64,000 nucleotides of DNA from Streptomyces cavernae (GTDB taxonomy: Bacteria; Actinomycetota; Actinomycetes; Streptomycetales; Streptomycetaceae). The stretch is from the NCBI RefSeq assembly GCF_004023625.1, contig NZ_RPDJ01000001.1:372001-436000 (forward strand), given 5' to 3'. The notes beneath the pieces are model-generated. The model did no database searches and had not been told where the DNA came from. It saw nothing but the letters and a program-made list of their open reading frames with translations. Below are positions 55,656 to 64,000 of this stretch, piece after piece. The position numbers were made by a program, and so were the translations under genes. Each line of letters begins with the position of its first letter. Positions within the stretch are counted from its first letter, which is position 1.

Positions 55656-56633
55656 TCAGCGCGACCGGGGAAGGTCCGCCGCGCAGCGGAACCCCATGTG
55701 CCCGGTGCTGCTGTCGGGTGTGTTGGACGTGCGCGCGGCGACGCGGTAGCGGTTGCAGTACGACGCATGGCACAGGTAGGAGCCGCCGCGGATCACCTTC
55801 GCCTCCCCCTCGGGAGGTCCGGCGGGGTCCCGGCGGGTCTCGGGGCGGTCGGCCGCGTGCCATGTGGTGCTCCACCAGTCGGAGCACCATTCCCACACGT
55901 TGCCCGATGTGTTGTACAGGCCGAAGTTGTTGGGCCGGTAGGTCTTGACCGGCGCGGTTCCCAGATATCCGTCCTCACCCGTGTTGACCTCAGGGAACTT
56001 CCCCTGCCAGATGTTGCAGCGGTGCTGTCCCCTGGGCAGCAGCTCGTCCCCCCAGGGGAAGCGGGCGCGATCCAGACCGCCACGCGCCGCCATCTCCCAC
56101 TCCGCCTCCGTGGGCAGGCGCTTGCCCGCCCAGGCCGCGTAGGCGGACGCGTCGCGCCAGGAGACATGGACGACAGGGTGGTTCGACAGACCGGTCCATG
56201 ACGACCCCGGTCCGTAGGGTGCCTGCCAGGACGCTCCCTCGACAGCGAGCCACCAGGGCGCCTGCTCCACCGTGCCGTCGAGCACCAGGTGCCGGGCGTC
56301 AGGGTGAACGAGTGCGTAGAACACGAAGGACCAGCCGTAGCGCTCGGCATCGGTCCGGTAGCCGCTGTGGCGCACGAACGTCGCGAACTGTCTGTTGGTG
56401 ACAGTGGTCGCGTCGATGAGGAACGGCGACACCTCCACGGCTCGGACCGGGCCTTCACCGTCCTCCGGAAACGCGTCGGCATCGTCGCCTCCCATCAGGA
56501 AGGTGCCTCCGGGGATGCGCACCATGGCGCGCAGCCCCTGTGCCCGGTCCCGCCCCGAGTCCTGGATCCGTGCGGCGGACGGCTCGGTGCCCCGGTCGCC
56601 CCCTGACGCGGGGGCGCAACATGCGCCTGACAT
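55656..56633 (-). CDS. Formylglycine-generating enzyme (sulfatase-modifying factor)
   Basis: A 325-residue protein of the SUMF1/FGE family: MVRIPGGTFLMGGDD, DATTVTNRQFATFV, RLPTEAEWEMAARGG, GNVWEWCSDWW and IRGGSYLCHASYCNRYR, which holds the copper-binding, catalytic Cys288 and Cys293, followed by NTPDSSTGHMGFRC. It oxidises the sulfatase active-site Cys to formylglycine before folding. It is 146 bp upstream of the sulfatase gene on the same strand and so is probably its dedicated activator. ATG at 56633; N-terminal 30 residues are Cys/Ala-rich and not conserved. Confidence 0.93.
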   Translation of the reverse strand: MSGACCAPASGGDRGTEPSAARIQDSGRDRAQGLRAMVRIPGGTFLMGGDDADAFPEDGEGPVRAVEVSPFLIDATTVTNRQFATFVRHSGYRTDAERYGWSFVFYALVHPDARHLVLDGTVEQAPWWLAVEGASWQAPYGPGSSWTGLSNHPVVHVSWRDASAYAAWAGKRLPTEAEWEMAARGGLDRARFPWGDELLPRGQHRCNIWQGKFPEVNTGEDGYLGTAPVKTYRPNNFGLYNTSGNVWEWCSDWWSTTWHAADRPETRRDPAGPPEGEAKVIRGGSYLCHASYCNRYRVAARTSNTPDSSTGHMGFRCAADLPRSR

Positions 56634-56707
56634 CGCTCCTCCGACCGCGGCTGCTGTTCCTCGCCCGACCGACCACACCTTCGCCCGCGAGTTCGAGAGT
56701 ACGGCCC

Positions 56708-56761
56708 GCCGTGCGCGCCGTGTCCGCCGTGCGCGCCGGGCCCGCCGTGCGCGCCGTGCCC
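56708..56761. repeat. Three 18-bp tandem repeats upstream of the FGE gene
   Basis: GCCGTGCGCGCCGTGTCC, GCCGTGCGCGCCGGGCCC and GCCGTGCGCGCCGTGCCC follow each other between the FGE start and the operator at 56796. They would lie in the leader of the sulfatase operon transcript. Confidence 0.8.
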
Positions 56762-56795
56762 GCCTCGACCGGCGGCCGGGGCGGCTCTCGAGGTG

Positions 56796-56810
56796 ACTGG
56801 TCAGACCAGC
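56796..56810. promoter_or_regulatory. FadR-type operator upstream of the FGE-sulfatase operon
   Basis: ACTGGTCAGACCAGC contains TGGTCAGACCA, an exact match to the FadR-subfamily consensus T-N-G-T-N3-A-C-N-A, and nearly equals the site at 44367-44381. It lies 163 bp before the FGE start. The same regulator (42045-42812) probably binds both. Confidence 0.65.
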
Positions 56811-57452
56811 TTCCTATTCTGCCTAGTTGAAAGAGTTTGTTTCGGTCCGGAGACTGTTGTCAAGGGACAGCGTGAAGCCCAGGGGCGTTACGGGGAGCGG
56901 CAGTTCGACCGGTACCGACAGCTTCAGCGTCCGATCCGTGGCCCTGCGAGGCGATCGTCGAGCAGGTGGAGACCGCTGTCTTCTTCGGCTCAAGACGGCC
57001 TGCCGCCGCACGCGTTACGGCCGGGTCCCCGAGTTTGCGAGCAGGCGGGAGATGTGGTTCTTGACGGGTCAACAGGGCAACCTTTTAGGCGAGTTGTGCG
57101 AGTCCCACAGCGCGTCACCAGAGGATCGTCCACGCACGGGCCCCCGGCCTCACCGGATGCTCACCGCATCATCCGATGTATACCGGGGCTATTGGCGTGT
57201 AGCGGAACCGCTGACTTCTGATCGCGTCAAGTTCCCTCCCCGGTGTGCCATCCAACGGAACCAACTGCGCGCTGTGGACATTGCTCACGCCAGTGGCCCT
57301 ACTTGGGGTCGGTGGAGTATCGGACAACCGTCGGCAATCCTCTTCCACGGCACTCCGGCGAGGCCTACCGTAAGGGCGATCGCGAGATGACGCGTACATG
57401 CAGTCATCCAATCTTTCGTCTTCAACTTTCGCGAACACGGAGGTACGTAACG
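56811..57452. other. Intergenic region upstream of the alpha-galactosidase gene
   Basis: About 640 bp without a supportable gene. A plus-strand open frame from 56827 has no ribosome site or family features and irregular codon use. The part near 57160-57200 (ATCCGATGTATACCGGGG) is AT-richer and may hold a promoter for the alpha-galactosidase. Confidence 0.45.
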
Positions 57453-59489
57453 ATGCGTCACCTTCCCGCCCGCAAAGCCGGCCGAAGAGTGGTCGGAGCG
57501 TTGGCCGCAGGACTGTTGTGCGCCGCCGGGCTCGCCACCCCGGCCGCCATGGCAGCACCACCCCGGGCACCAGCGGGACCCACCCTGGACGACGGCCTCG
57601 CGCTCACCCCGCCGATGGGCTTCAACAACTGGAACTCCACACACTGCCGCGCCGAGTTCAACGAGGCCATGGTCAAGGGGATCGCGGACATCTTCGTCTC
57701 CAAGGGCCTCAAAGCCGCGGGCTACGAGTACGTCAATCTTGACGACTGCTGGGCACTGCCGGAGCGCGACGCCGACGGCAAACTCGTACCGGACCCTGTC
57801 CGATTCCCGAGCGGAATCAAGGCGATCGCGGACTACGTACACGCCAAGGGCCTGAAACTCGGCATCTATACGAGCGCCGGGACCAAGACCTGCAACAGGG
57901 CGGGCTTCCCGGGCGCGCTGGGCCACGAGTACAGCGATGCGCAGCAGTTCGCGGACTGGGGCGTCGACTACCTCAAGTACGACAACTGCAACAACCAGGG
58001 CGTCGACGCCAAGCTGCGCTACACCACCATGCGTGACGCCCTCAGGGCCGCCTCCGAGAAAACGGGTCGCCCCATCGTCTACAGCATCTGCGAATGGGGC
58101 CAGAACAAGCCCTGGGAATGGGCCGCCGACGTCGGCCACCTGTGGCGTACGACCGGGGACATCAGCGACAGCTGGGGTTCGATGCTGTCGATCCTCAAGA
58201 AGAACCTGCCACTCGCGCAGTACGCCGGACCGGGCCGCTGGAACGACCCCGACATGCTGGAGGTCGGCAACGGCGGCATGACCGACACCGAGTACCGCAC
58301 ACACTTCTCGATGTGGTCCGTGATGTCCGCGCCGCTGCTCATCGGCACTGATCTGCGCAAGGCGTCCGACGCGACCTTCGACATCCTCGGCAACAAGGAG
58401 GTCATCGCCGTCGACCAGGACCCGCTGGGCAAACAGGGCACCGTGCTCTCGTCAGAGGGCGGGCGCTGGGTCGTCGTCAAGGAGATGCGGGACGGCAGCC
58501 GCGTGGTGGCACTCTTCAACGAGACCGGCAGCGCCCAGCGCATCGCCACCACCGCGGAAGCCGTCGGGCTGCCGAAGGCGCCCGCGTATTCGCTGCGCGA
58601 CCTGTGGCAGCACAAGGGCTTCGAGACGGCCGGCCAGATCTCGGCGTCCGTCCCCGCCCACGGCACCGTCCTGTTCCGCGTCTCGGCCGACCGCCGCTGG
58701 GTCAAGAACCCGCCCGCCGCCGAACTGGCCGTCCAGGGAAGTGCGTTGCTCGAAGCGGGAAAGCAGACCGTGCTGACGACTACGCTGACCGACCTCGGCC
58801 GCGCCCCGGCCACACGCGCCTCCGTGGCCCTCACCGGCCCCGAGGGCTGGACGGTACGGGCGACCTCAGGGACCTCCGCGCCCCTGCTGCCGAGCGGCAG
58901 GACGCTGCGGACGACATGGAAGGTGACCGCTCCTGCGGACACGCCCCCGGGCTCGTACGACCTGTCGCTCGAGTCCGCCTACCGCTCCCTGACCGGGCAA
59001 CGGATCTCGATGAGCCTGCCCGTGACGACATCGGTCGTCGTCGCACCGCCGACGGGCACCTCCGCGCTCGGTGACCTGCAATGGCTCACCGCGGCCAACG
59101 GATTCGGGCCGGCCGAACGCAACACGAGCAACGGCGAGAGCGCTGCCGGTGACGGGCATCCGATCACCATCGGCGGAGCCGTGTACGCAAGCGGGCTCGG
59201 CGTGCACGCCGAGAGCACCATCGACTACTACACGGGCAAGACCTGCGAGACGGTCACCGCGGACGTGGGCGTCGACGACGAGAAGGGCACCCGGGGAACG
59301 GTCTCGTTCGAGATCTGGGCCGACGGCACGAAGGTGGCGTCGACCGGGATCCTGACCAACGCGATGCCCGCACAGCCGCTGTCGGCGGACGTGACCGCCG
59401 CGCAGGTCGTGCGCCTCCGCGTCACGGACGGCGCCGACGGAATCGACTCGGACCACGCGGACTGGGCGGACGCAAAGCTGAGCTGCTGA
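57453..59489 (+). CDS. Secreted GH27 alpha-galactosidase with NPCBM domain
   Basis: A 678-residue exoenzyme. A signal peptide with Arg/Lys start and hydrophobic core ends near AAMAAPP (about residue 35). The GH27 barrel starts LTPPMGFNNWNS, with nucleophile Asp177 in YLKYDNC and acid/base Asp236 in WRTTGDISDSW, plus RWNDPDMLEVGNGG. A NEW3-type domain follows (about 490-580), then a C-terminal NPCBM carbohydrate-binding domain (about 590-678). It releases alpha-galactose from plant galactosides outside the cell. ATG at 57453 has a GGAGG site 10 bp upstream. Not obviously linked to its neighbours. Confidence 0.92.
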   Translation: MRHLPARKAGRRVVGALAAGLLCAAGLATPAAMAAPPRAPAGPTLDDGLALTPPMGFNNWNSTHCRAEFNEAMVKGIADIFVSKGLKAAGYEYVNLDDCWALPERDADGKLVPDPVRFPSGIKAIADYVHAKGLKLGIYTSAGTKTCNRAGFPGALGHEYSDAQQFADWGVDYLKYDNCNNQGVDAKLRYTTMRDALRAASEKTGRPIVYSICEWGQNKPWEWAADVGHLWRTTGDISDSWGSMLSILKKNLPLAQYAGPGRWNDPDMLEVGNGGMTDTEYRTHFSMWSVMSAPLLIGTDLRKASDATFDILGNKEVIAVDQDPLGKQGTVLSSEGGRWVVVKEMRDGSRVVALFNETGSAQRIATTAEAVGLPKAPAYSLRDLWQHKGFETAGQISASVPAHGTVLFRVSADRRWVKNPPAAELAVQGSALLEAGKQTVLTTTLTDLGRAPATRASVALTGPEGWTVRATSGTSAPLLPSGRTLRTTWKVTAPADTPPGSYDLSLESAYRSLTGQRISMSLPVTTSVVVAPPTGTSALGDLQWLTAANGFGPAERNTSNGESAAGDGHPITIGGAVYASGLGVHAESTIDYYTGKTCETVTADVGVDDEKGTRGTVSFEIWADGTKVASTGILTNAMPAQPLSADVTAAQVVRLRVTDGADGIDSDHADWADAKLSC

Positions 59490-59689
59490 ACACGACGACG
59501 CCGGGGCCGCCTCCTTCGCTTGCGGCGGCGCCCCGCGAACACCGGCCGCGCCGCACCCTCCACTGAGTACGGCTACTCATGCCGACCCGCACCCGGCCGG
59601 GGACGATGGGCTGTGTCGACATCCGGACGGGGGCGGGGGCATGGGCAGGTTTCTGGGGGCGGTGGCCAGCCGTCGTGGCGGCGGCCGGC

Positions 59690-60066
59690 CACCTGGATGT
59701 TGAACCTGTGAGATCCCAGACCGTTCGCAATGCCCATGAAGAGCAGCGCGAAGTGCTCCTGTCCGCCGCGGTGGTGATGCCGCCGATGTCCAGCTGGGAC
59801 GACGGGGGCCCGCCAAGGTCGGTGAGCAGCCGGTCGGTGGTCCGTTTGGCTTCGGCGTCGTCGCCGGACAGGAAGACGGTGCTTGGGCCGTCAAGACTGT
59901 CCGGGGCGACCATCACGGTGCAGTCCAATCCAACCCCGACGTCGATCAGCAGGGTGCCGGTCAGCGCCGGTGCCCCGATGGAGCGCAGTAACTCCACGGA
60001 GACGGTTCCCGGTGTGGCGATGACGACTACCTTCGCGTGGGCGGCTGTCTCGTTCAGACCCGCCAC
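59690..60066 (-). pseudogene. F420-dependent NADP reductase-like relic
   Basis: The frame from 60066 reads HAKVVVIATPGTVSVELL, ALTGTLLIDVGVGLD, PSTVFLSGDDAEAKRTTDRL and SSQLDIGGITTA, the middle of a coenzyme-F420/NADP oxidoreductase-type protein. The continuing conserved piece GIANGLGSHRFNIQV appears in another frame, so there is a frameshift at about 59760. The nucleotide-binding N-terminus is missing. It is a decayed gene. The gap of about 275 bp to the next gene shows nothing. Confidence 0.6.
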
Positions 60067-60340
60067 GGGGAGACCGAGGTCTGTCCGCTTCTACGGCTCA
60101 CGCGAACCGAGGAGCACGTCGTGTCCCAAGTGCGCGGTATTGCATCCGATGCATGATCCGACTGAGCTTCAAGCCTCTGATCTCGGACAACGCTCGACCT
60201 CTCCGTCGCCGCACACCAAGCCTGTGACCTGGTGATTTACTGACAACTTCCCACCTGATACAAGATGCGTGCAAAAAGAGTGAAATGGGGGCCATTCGGT
60301 GGGGTAGTGGGTTGGGATCAGTGGGCGGGCGTGCGGCCCG

Positions 60341-61312
60341 TCAGTGGTGCGGGGCGGAGATGGCGGCGAGGTGCGTGCCGGGGCGGACGGAGAGTCCGTT
60401 CATGCCGTAGATGATCTTTCCGGTGGCGATGGCGGTGATCTTGTGCTCGGTGCCGTCGACCGGGTCGATGATGCGGCCGATGGTCTGTCCCTCGGTGACC
60501 TCGTCGCCGGTGACCGCGTCCGGGTACCAGAGGCCTGCGGCCGGAGATTCGACGTCGCCCGCCCAGATCCAGTCGCGCGGCTGCACGGTAGCCGGCTTGA
60601 CGTGCTGCGACGCTTCGATGACGCCGAGGTGGTGCAGGATCCGGTACAGGGCGTCGAGCAGCCTGCGCACGGTGGCGGGGTCGCGGTCGCCGAGTTGGCC
60701 GGTCTCGACGAGGATCGCGGGGATACCCTGCCGGTTCGCCGCGGCGTGGCTGTTGCCGCCGTCGGCGCTGGTGCCGAAGATGACCAGCTCGTATCCGACC
60801 GCGTGGGCCATCGCCTTGTTCTTCGCGTCGAGCTCGTCGTCGCCGGTCAGGCGGTAGCCGACGAAGTCGAGCAGATGCTGGTCGATGCCGCCGCTGTGCA
60901 GGTCGATGTAGGCGTCGGCGCCGTCGATCAGGTGCTCGAACAGCCAGGCCGCCATCCGGTCGGTGGGGCCGCCGTCCTTGTCGCCGGGGAAGACGCGGTT
61001 GATGTTGACGCCGTCCAGCGGGGAGATGTTGAGCCTGCCCCCGTAGACGGCCGGGGGGTTGGCCACGGGGCAGATCACCAGCTGGCCGGCGACCTCGTCC
61101 GGTTCCAGCAGCCCGGCCAGGCGGGTGGTGGCGTCGAGGCTGATGAACTCGCCGCCGTGGACACCGCCGGTGATCACCACCCTGGGGCCGGGGCGGGAGC
61201 CGTTGACGAGGATCAGGGGCACCTCCGCCGTCGTGGTGCCGAGGTCGGCGGACAGGCTCCCGCGGGTCTTCTGGCCGGGCTCGGCCCTCAGCGCGCCGAT
61301 GGTCAGGGTCAT
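60341..61312 (-). CDS. Succinylglutamate desuccinylase/aspartoacylase-family zinc hydrolase (DoeB-like)
   Basis: A 323-residue zinc deacylase with the metal site in ITGGVHGGEFISLDA (His and Glu) and the second His in AYIDLHSGGIDQHL, then ILVETGQLGDRDPATVRRLL. The C-terminal beta domain (about residues 235-320) is present. Family members remove acyl groups from amino acids; DoeB deacetylates diaminobutyrate in ectoine use. The neighbouring FAD-oxidase relic and class III aminotransferase support an amine/amino-acid catabolic set. Exact substrate unknown. Confidence 0.82.
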   Translation of the reverse strand: MTLTIGALRAEPGQKTRGSLSADLGTTTAEVPLILVNGSRPGPRVVITGGVHGGEFISLDATTRLAGLLEPDEVAGQLVICPVANPPAVYGGRLNISPLDGVNINRVFPGDKDGGPTDRMAAWLFEHLIDGADAYIDLHSGGIDQHLLDFVGYRLTGDDELDAKNKAMAHAVGYELVIFGTSADGGNSHAAANRQGIPAILVETGQLGDRDPATVRRLLDALYRILHHLGVIEASQHVKPATVQPRDWIWAGDVESPAAGLWYPDAVTGDEVTEGQTIGRIIDPVDGTEHKITAIATGKIIYGMNGLSVRPGTHLAAISAPHH

Positions 61313-61330
61313 GTGTTTCCTCTTTCTGAC

Positions 61331-61480
61331 TCAGGCCGCGGAACGGCCGTTTGTGGTGATGCAGTCGATCGACTGGGAGGTGCGGCGCTCCAGGCTGAGG
61401 TCCGCGGCGATGCCGCCCATGGGCGGCGAGAGCTTGAAGCCCTGGCCGGAGAGGCCGGCCCGCGGGGCACTTCTCGCTTT
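61331..61480 (-). pseudogene. C-terminal relic of a sarcosine oxidase/DadA-type FAD oxidase
   Basis: The minus frame ending at TGA (61331-61333) reads RAGLSGQGFKLSPPMGGIAA then DLSLERRTS, the conserved FAD-binding end of monomeric sarcosine oxidase/N-methyl-amino-acid oxidase proteins. Upstream of about 61480 the similarity ends, so only the last 45 or so residues remain. It marks a deletion between the deacylase and the aminotransferase genes. Confidence 0.6.
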
Positions 61481-61524
61481 CGCGGGCCACTCTCGTTCAC
61501 TGCCTCAGTGGACGGTTGACCGTC

Positions 61525-64000
61525 TCAAGACTGAACGGCCGAGCGCAGCTCGGGCAGGGACAGGACCTCGTCCAGCACGTCGACGTAGAGATCCACGTGC
61601 TCGCGGCGGAAGGTCATGGGCGGTTTGATCTTCAGTACGTTGTCGTGCACGCCATTGGGGAAGACGATGACACCTCGCTCCTTCGTGAGCTCGGTGACCA
61701 TGAAGGCCTGCTCAGTGGCCGGCATCTTGGTGGAGCGGTTGCGGACCAGTTCGACGCCGAGGTAGAGCCCTTCCGCCCGCACGTCACCGATGAGCGGTTG
61801 GCGCTGCTGGAGCTCGCGCAGCGACTGGGCGAAGTACCCGCCCACGCTCACGGCGTTCTCCCTCAGCCCGTCCTGCTCGACGATGTCGAGCACGGCCTCG
61901 CCGATCGCGCAGGAGACCGGGTTGCCGCCGAAGGTGTTGAAGTACTTCATGCCTGTGTCGAACGCGTCGGCGATCTCCCGGGTCGTGACCACCGCCGCGA
62001 GGGGATGCCCGTTTCCGAGCGGCTTGCCCATCGTGACGATGTCCGGGACCACCCCCTGGAGCTCGAACCCCCACCAGGGCCCGAGTCGTCCGACACCGAC
62101 CTGGACCTCGTCGGAGATGCACAGGGCACCCGCTCGCCTGGCAGCGGTGAACACGCCGTCGAGGTAGCCGTCGGGGAACACGATGTTCCCACCCGATCCC
62201 ATCAGGGACTCGGCGATGAAGGCGGCCGGGGGTCGGCCGTCGGCCGTGATCCGCTCGATGACAGCCGCGGCGTCGCGCGCGTACTTGACTCCGGCGTCCG
62301 CGTCGTCGTACCCGTAGGTGCTGCGGTAGCGGTCCGGGATGACGACCTCGTGGGTGGTCGCGGGTGCACCGGCGCCGCCGGGGCCCTTGTAACGGTTCGG
62401 GCTGATCCCGGTCACCACGCCGGTGTTTCCGTGGTACGCGCCGTCGATGTTGACGATGTGCTGACGACCTGTCACCTGGCGGGCGATCCGCAGCGCCAGG
62501 TCGTTTGCCTCGCTGCCGCTGCATACGAGGAAGACGACCTCGAGCGGGTCGGGCAGCGTGGCTACCAGCTTCTGTACGTAACTGGCGATCTGCGGGTAAA
62601 CGAAACGGCTGTTGGTGTTGAGCTTGCGCATCTGCCGGGTGGCGGCGGCCGTCACCCGTGGCTCGGCATGGCCGACGTGGGTGACGTTGTTCAGCGAGTC
62701 CAGATAGGCCAGGCCCTCCTCGTCGTGGAACCACACGTCCCGCCCACGCACAAGGTTCATCGGGGTGCGGTAGTAGTTGCGCTGGGAGCGAGCGATGTGG
62801 CGACGGCGCACTGAGACGACGTCGTCGATGGTGGGGACCGCGGCGGGGGATTCGGTGAACCCGAGGAGCCGGGCGGGGTCGGGTGACAGGTGGCTCCACA
62901 CCTGCCGTGCCGAAGGCGGCACGACACGAGGCGGCGGCCACGTGGCCATCCGCGCGGTGCGGTGGACCTGCACCTGGACGCAGGATCCGAGCGGGTCCTT
63001 CTCCTCGCTCGCGGCGGCGCGTCCCAACGGCGCCCCGGCCGGGACCGTCGCCGCAACGGGTGGCGTGTCGTCGAGTCCCCACCAGCACGTCCAGAACTCC
63101 AGCCCCTCGACCGCATGTCGCAGTACCAACGGCATCCCGGCGCCACCGCGGGCTTCGACGACGCCGGACAGCGGGCTGGCAACCTCCTCGGCGTCGGCCA
63201 CGATCAGCGAGCCGCCGACCTGAACCGTCGCGGGCTCGTCGGCTCCCGGGCGGCGCCGGCCCCCCAGGAGCAGCGATGCGCTGAGGTGGGGCACGTAGCC
63301 CCGTCGCCGTCGTCCGTCGAGGACGTCGTCGATGCTCGCGCGCACCGCCCTCGCGTCGTGCCAGTCGACTTCGTCGTAGAGATCACTTGCCGGTCGCAGG
63401 TCGAGCAGTTGCGGGGCCGGTGCGTACGGGGCACCGTCTCGGGCCGCCTCTGCCAAGACCTCTTCCAAACCCCGCTGCTCCCGCGTCGGGGGGAGCCCAC
63501 ACGCGACCCGGAACGTCGCCTCGGCGACGTCGGGGCAAACCTTGGCCACCTGCGTGATCGCCGGCCACGTGTGTTGCATGCGGGTCCGCCCGTACGGCGT
63601 GTCGCTCTCGGCGACCCGGCGCGTCCACGTCACGGCGTTCATGCACAGCCGGGCGGCCGCCAACGGATAGACAGCCGCCAGTTCCTCAGCCGTGAGGGGG
63701 AGCACCGAGTGGAAGCCGGCCACGACTTCGGCCGCGGCAGCGAGCGGGTCGGCCTTTCGGACCATGGCGTAACCCGCCGCGATCGCCACCTCCGCCGCGC
63801 GCACACTGTAGAGCGAGTCGCCCAGGTCGACGATGCCCGAGATCCGCAGCACCCCGTCCTCGTCAGCGTCGGCCAGGACGTTGGCGTCATTGAGATCCTG
63901 GTGTACGACGCTCCGCGGCAGTCGGTCCCAGGCCGGCAGGAGATCGTCGTACCAGCCCATGATCGTGCGCACCGACTCCCGCCGGTCCGTGTCCTGTACA
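61525..64000 (-). CDS. Fusion of APH-type kinase, M23-like domain and class III aminotransferase, 5' partial
   Basis: The frame is open to the window edge, so the N-terminus is missing; 825 residues are seen. The first part is the end of an aminoglycoside-phosphotransferase fold (SVVHQDLNDANVLAD with the catalytic Asp and Asn, GIVDLGDS). The middle (about 250-340) looks like an M23/lysostaphin-type domain (SPLSGVVEARGGAGMPLVLR), and the last 430 residues are a PLP class III aminotransferase (SGSEANDLALRIAR, ISDEVQVGVGRLG, DIVTMGKPLGNGHP with the PLP Lys). Such fusions occur in actinobacteria and resemble AGXT2L-type phospho-lyases that act on phosphorylated amino alcohols. Kinase then lyase would be a self-contained route. 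Confidence 0.88.
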   Translation of the reverse strand, partial: VQDTDRRESVRTIMGWYDDLLPAWDRLPRSVVHQDLNDANVLADADEDGVLRISGIVDLGDSLYSVRAAEVAIAAGYAMVRKADPLAAAAEVVAGFHSVLPLTAEELAAVYPLAAARLCMNAVTWTRRVAESDTPYGRTRMQHTWPAITQVAKVCPDVAEATFRVACGLPPTREQRGLEEVLAEAARDGAPYAPAPQLLDLRPASDLYDEVDWHDARAVRASIDDVLDGRRRRGYVPHLSASLLLGGRRRPGADEPATVQVGGSLIVADAEEVASPLSGVVEARGGAGMPLVLRHAVEGLEFWTCWWGLDDTPPVAATVPAGAPLGRAAASEEKDPLGSCVQVQVHRTARMATWPPPRVVPPSARQVWSHLSPDPARLLGFTESPAAVPTIDDVVSVRRRHIARSQRNYYRTPMNLVRGRDVWFHDEEGLAYLDSLNNVTHVGHAEPRVTAAATRQMRKLNTNSRFVYPQIASYVQKLVATLPDPLEVVFLVCSGSEANDLALRIARQVTGRQHIVNIDGAYHGNTGVVTGISPNRYKGPGGAGAPATTHEVVIPDRYRSTYGYDDADAGVKYARDAAAVIERITADGRPPAAFIAESLMGSGGNIVFPDGYLDGVFTAARRAGALCISDEVQVGVGRLGPWWGFELQGVVPDIVTMGKPLGNGHPLAAVVTTREIADAFDTGMKYFNTFGGNPVSCAIGEAVLDIVEQDGLRENAVSVGGYFAQSLRELQQRQPLIGDVRAEGLYLGVELVRNRSTKMPATEQAFMVTELTKERGVIVFPNGVHDNVLKIKPPMTFRREHVDLYVDVLDEVLSLPELRSAVQS

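Noticed and set aside
56827-57390. 187-residue plus-strand open frame before the alpha-galactosidase
   Set aside because: No ribosome site, no family features, and codon use unlike neighbouring genes.

Overview
The window is high-GC actinobacterial chromosome, almost certainly Streptomyces. GC-rich third codon positions, many ATGA/GTGA start-stop overlaps, rare TTA codons (the bldA signature), a mycothiol-type isomerase relic and a typical Streptomyces interspersed repeat all point that way. I saw no tRNA, rRNA or CRISPR array.

Layout. (1) 1-4.0 kb: end of an Asp-box beta-propeller gene, a cysteine-bearing HTH regulator divergent from a DoxX membrane gene with a symmetric operator region between them, a scar with two gene relics, and a methyltransferase. 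(2) 4.1-19.6 kb: one long minus-strand biosynthetic operon. GriI/GriH-type enzymes make 3-amino-4-hydroxybenzoate, a CreE/CreD-type pair makes nitrite by the aspartate-nitrosuccinate route, and three AMP-forming ligases, two ACPs, a KS, a CLF-like partner and a KR can activate and extend the aromatic acid. The set fits a diazotizing pathway of the cremeomycin/avenalumic acid kind. (3) 19.7-21.8 kb: a junk zone with HAD, IS5-type transposase and AraC-type relics, next to the start of the biosynthetic operon.

(4) 21.8-29.6 kb: a GntR regulator divergent from an iminopeptidase-like hydrolase and a complete Dpp/Opp-type ABC importer. (5) 29.8-35.4 kb: a DHFR-fold protein, an Acg-type nitroreductase, NarK, and a respiratory nitrate reductase operon that has lost most of narG, all of narH and the start of narJ. 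(6) 35.5-41.7 kb: a two-component system, divergent MacB/FtsX-type ABC exporter, and a frameshifted AsnC-type regulator.

(7) 42.0-56.8 kb: a coherent catabolic island. A FadR-type regulator and amidase are divergent from an operon with a TtuC/LeuB-like dehydrogenase, a second Dpp-type importer, aldehyde dehydrogenase and SDR. A facing operon encodes a sulfatase and its own formylglycine-generating enzyme. Both promoter regions carry nearly the same 15-bp FadR-type palindrome, so they are probably one regulon for an imported sulfated, amide-containing compound. (8) 57.4-64 kb: a secreted GH27 alpha-galactosidase, an F420-dependent reductase relic, a DoeB-like deacylase, an FAD-oxidase relic and a kinase/peptidase/aminotransferase fusion running off the window.
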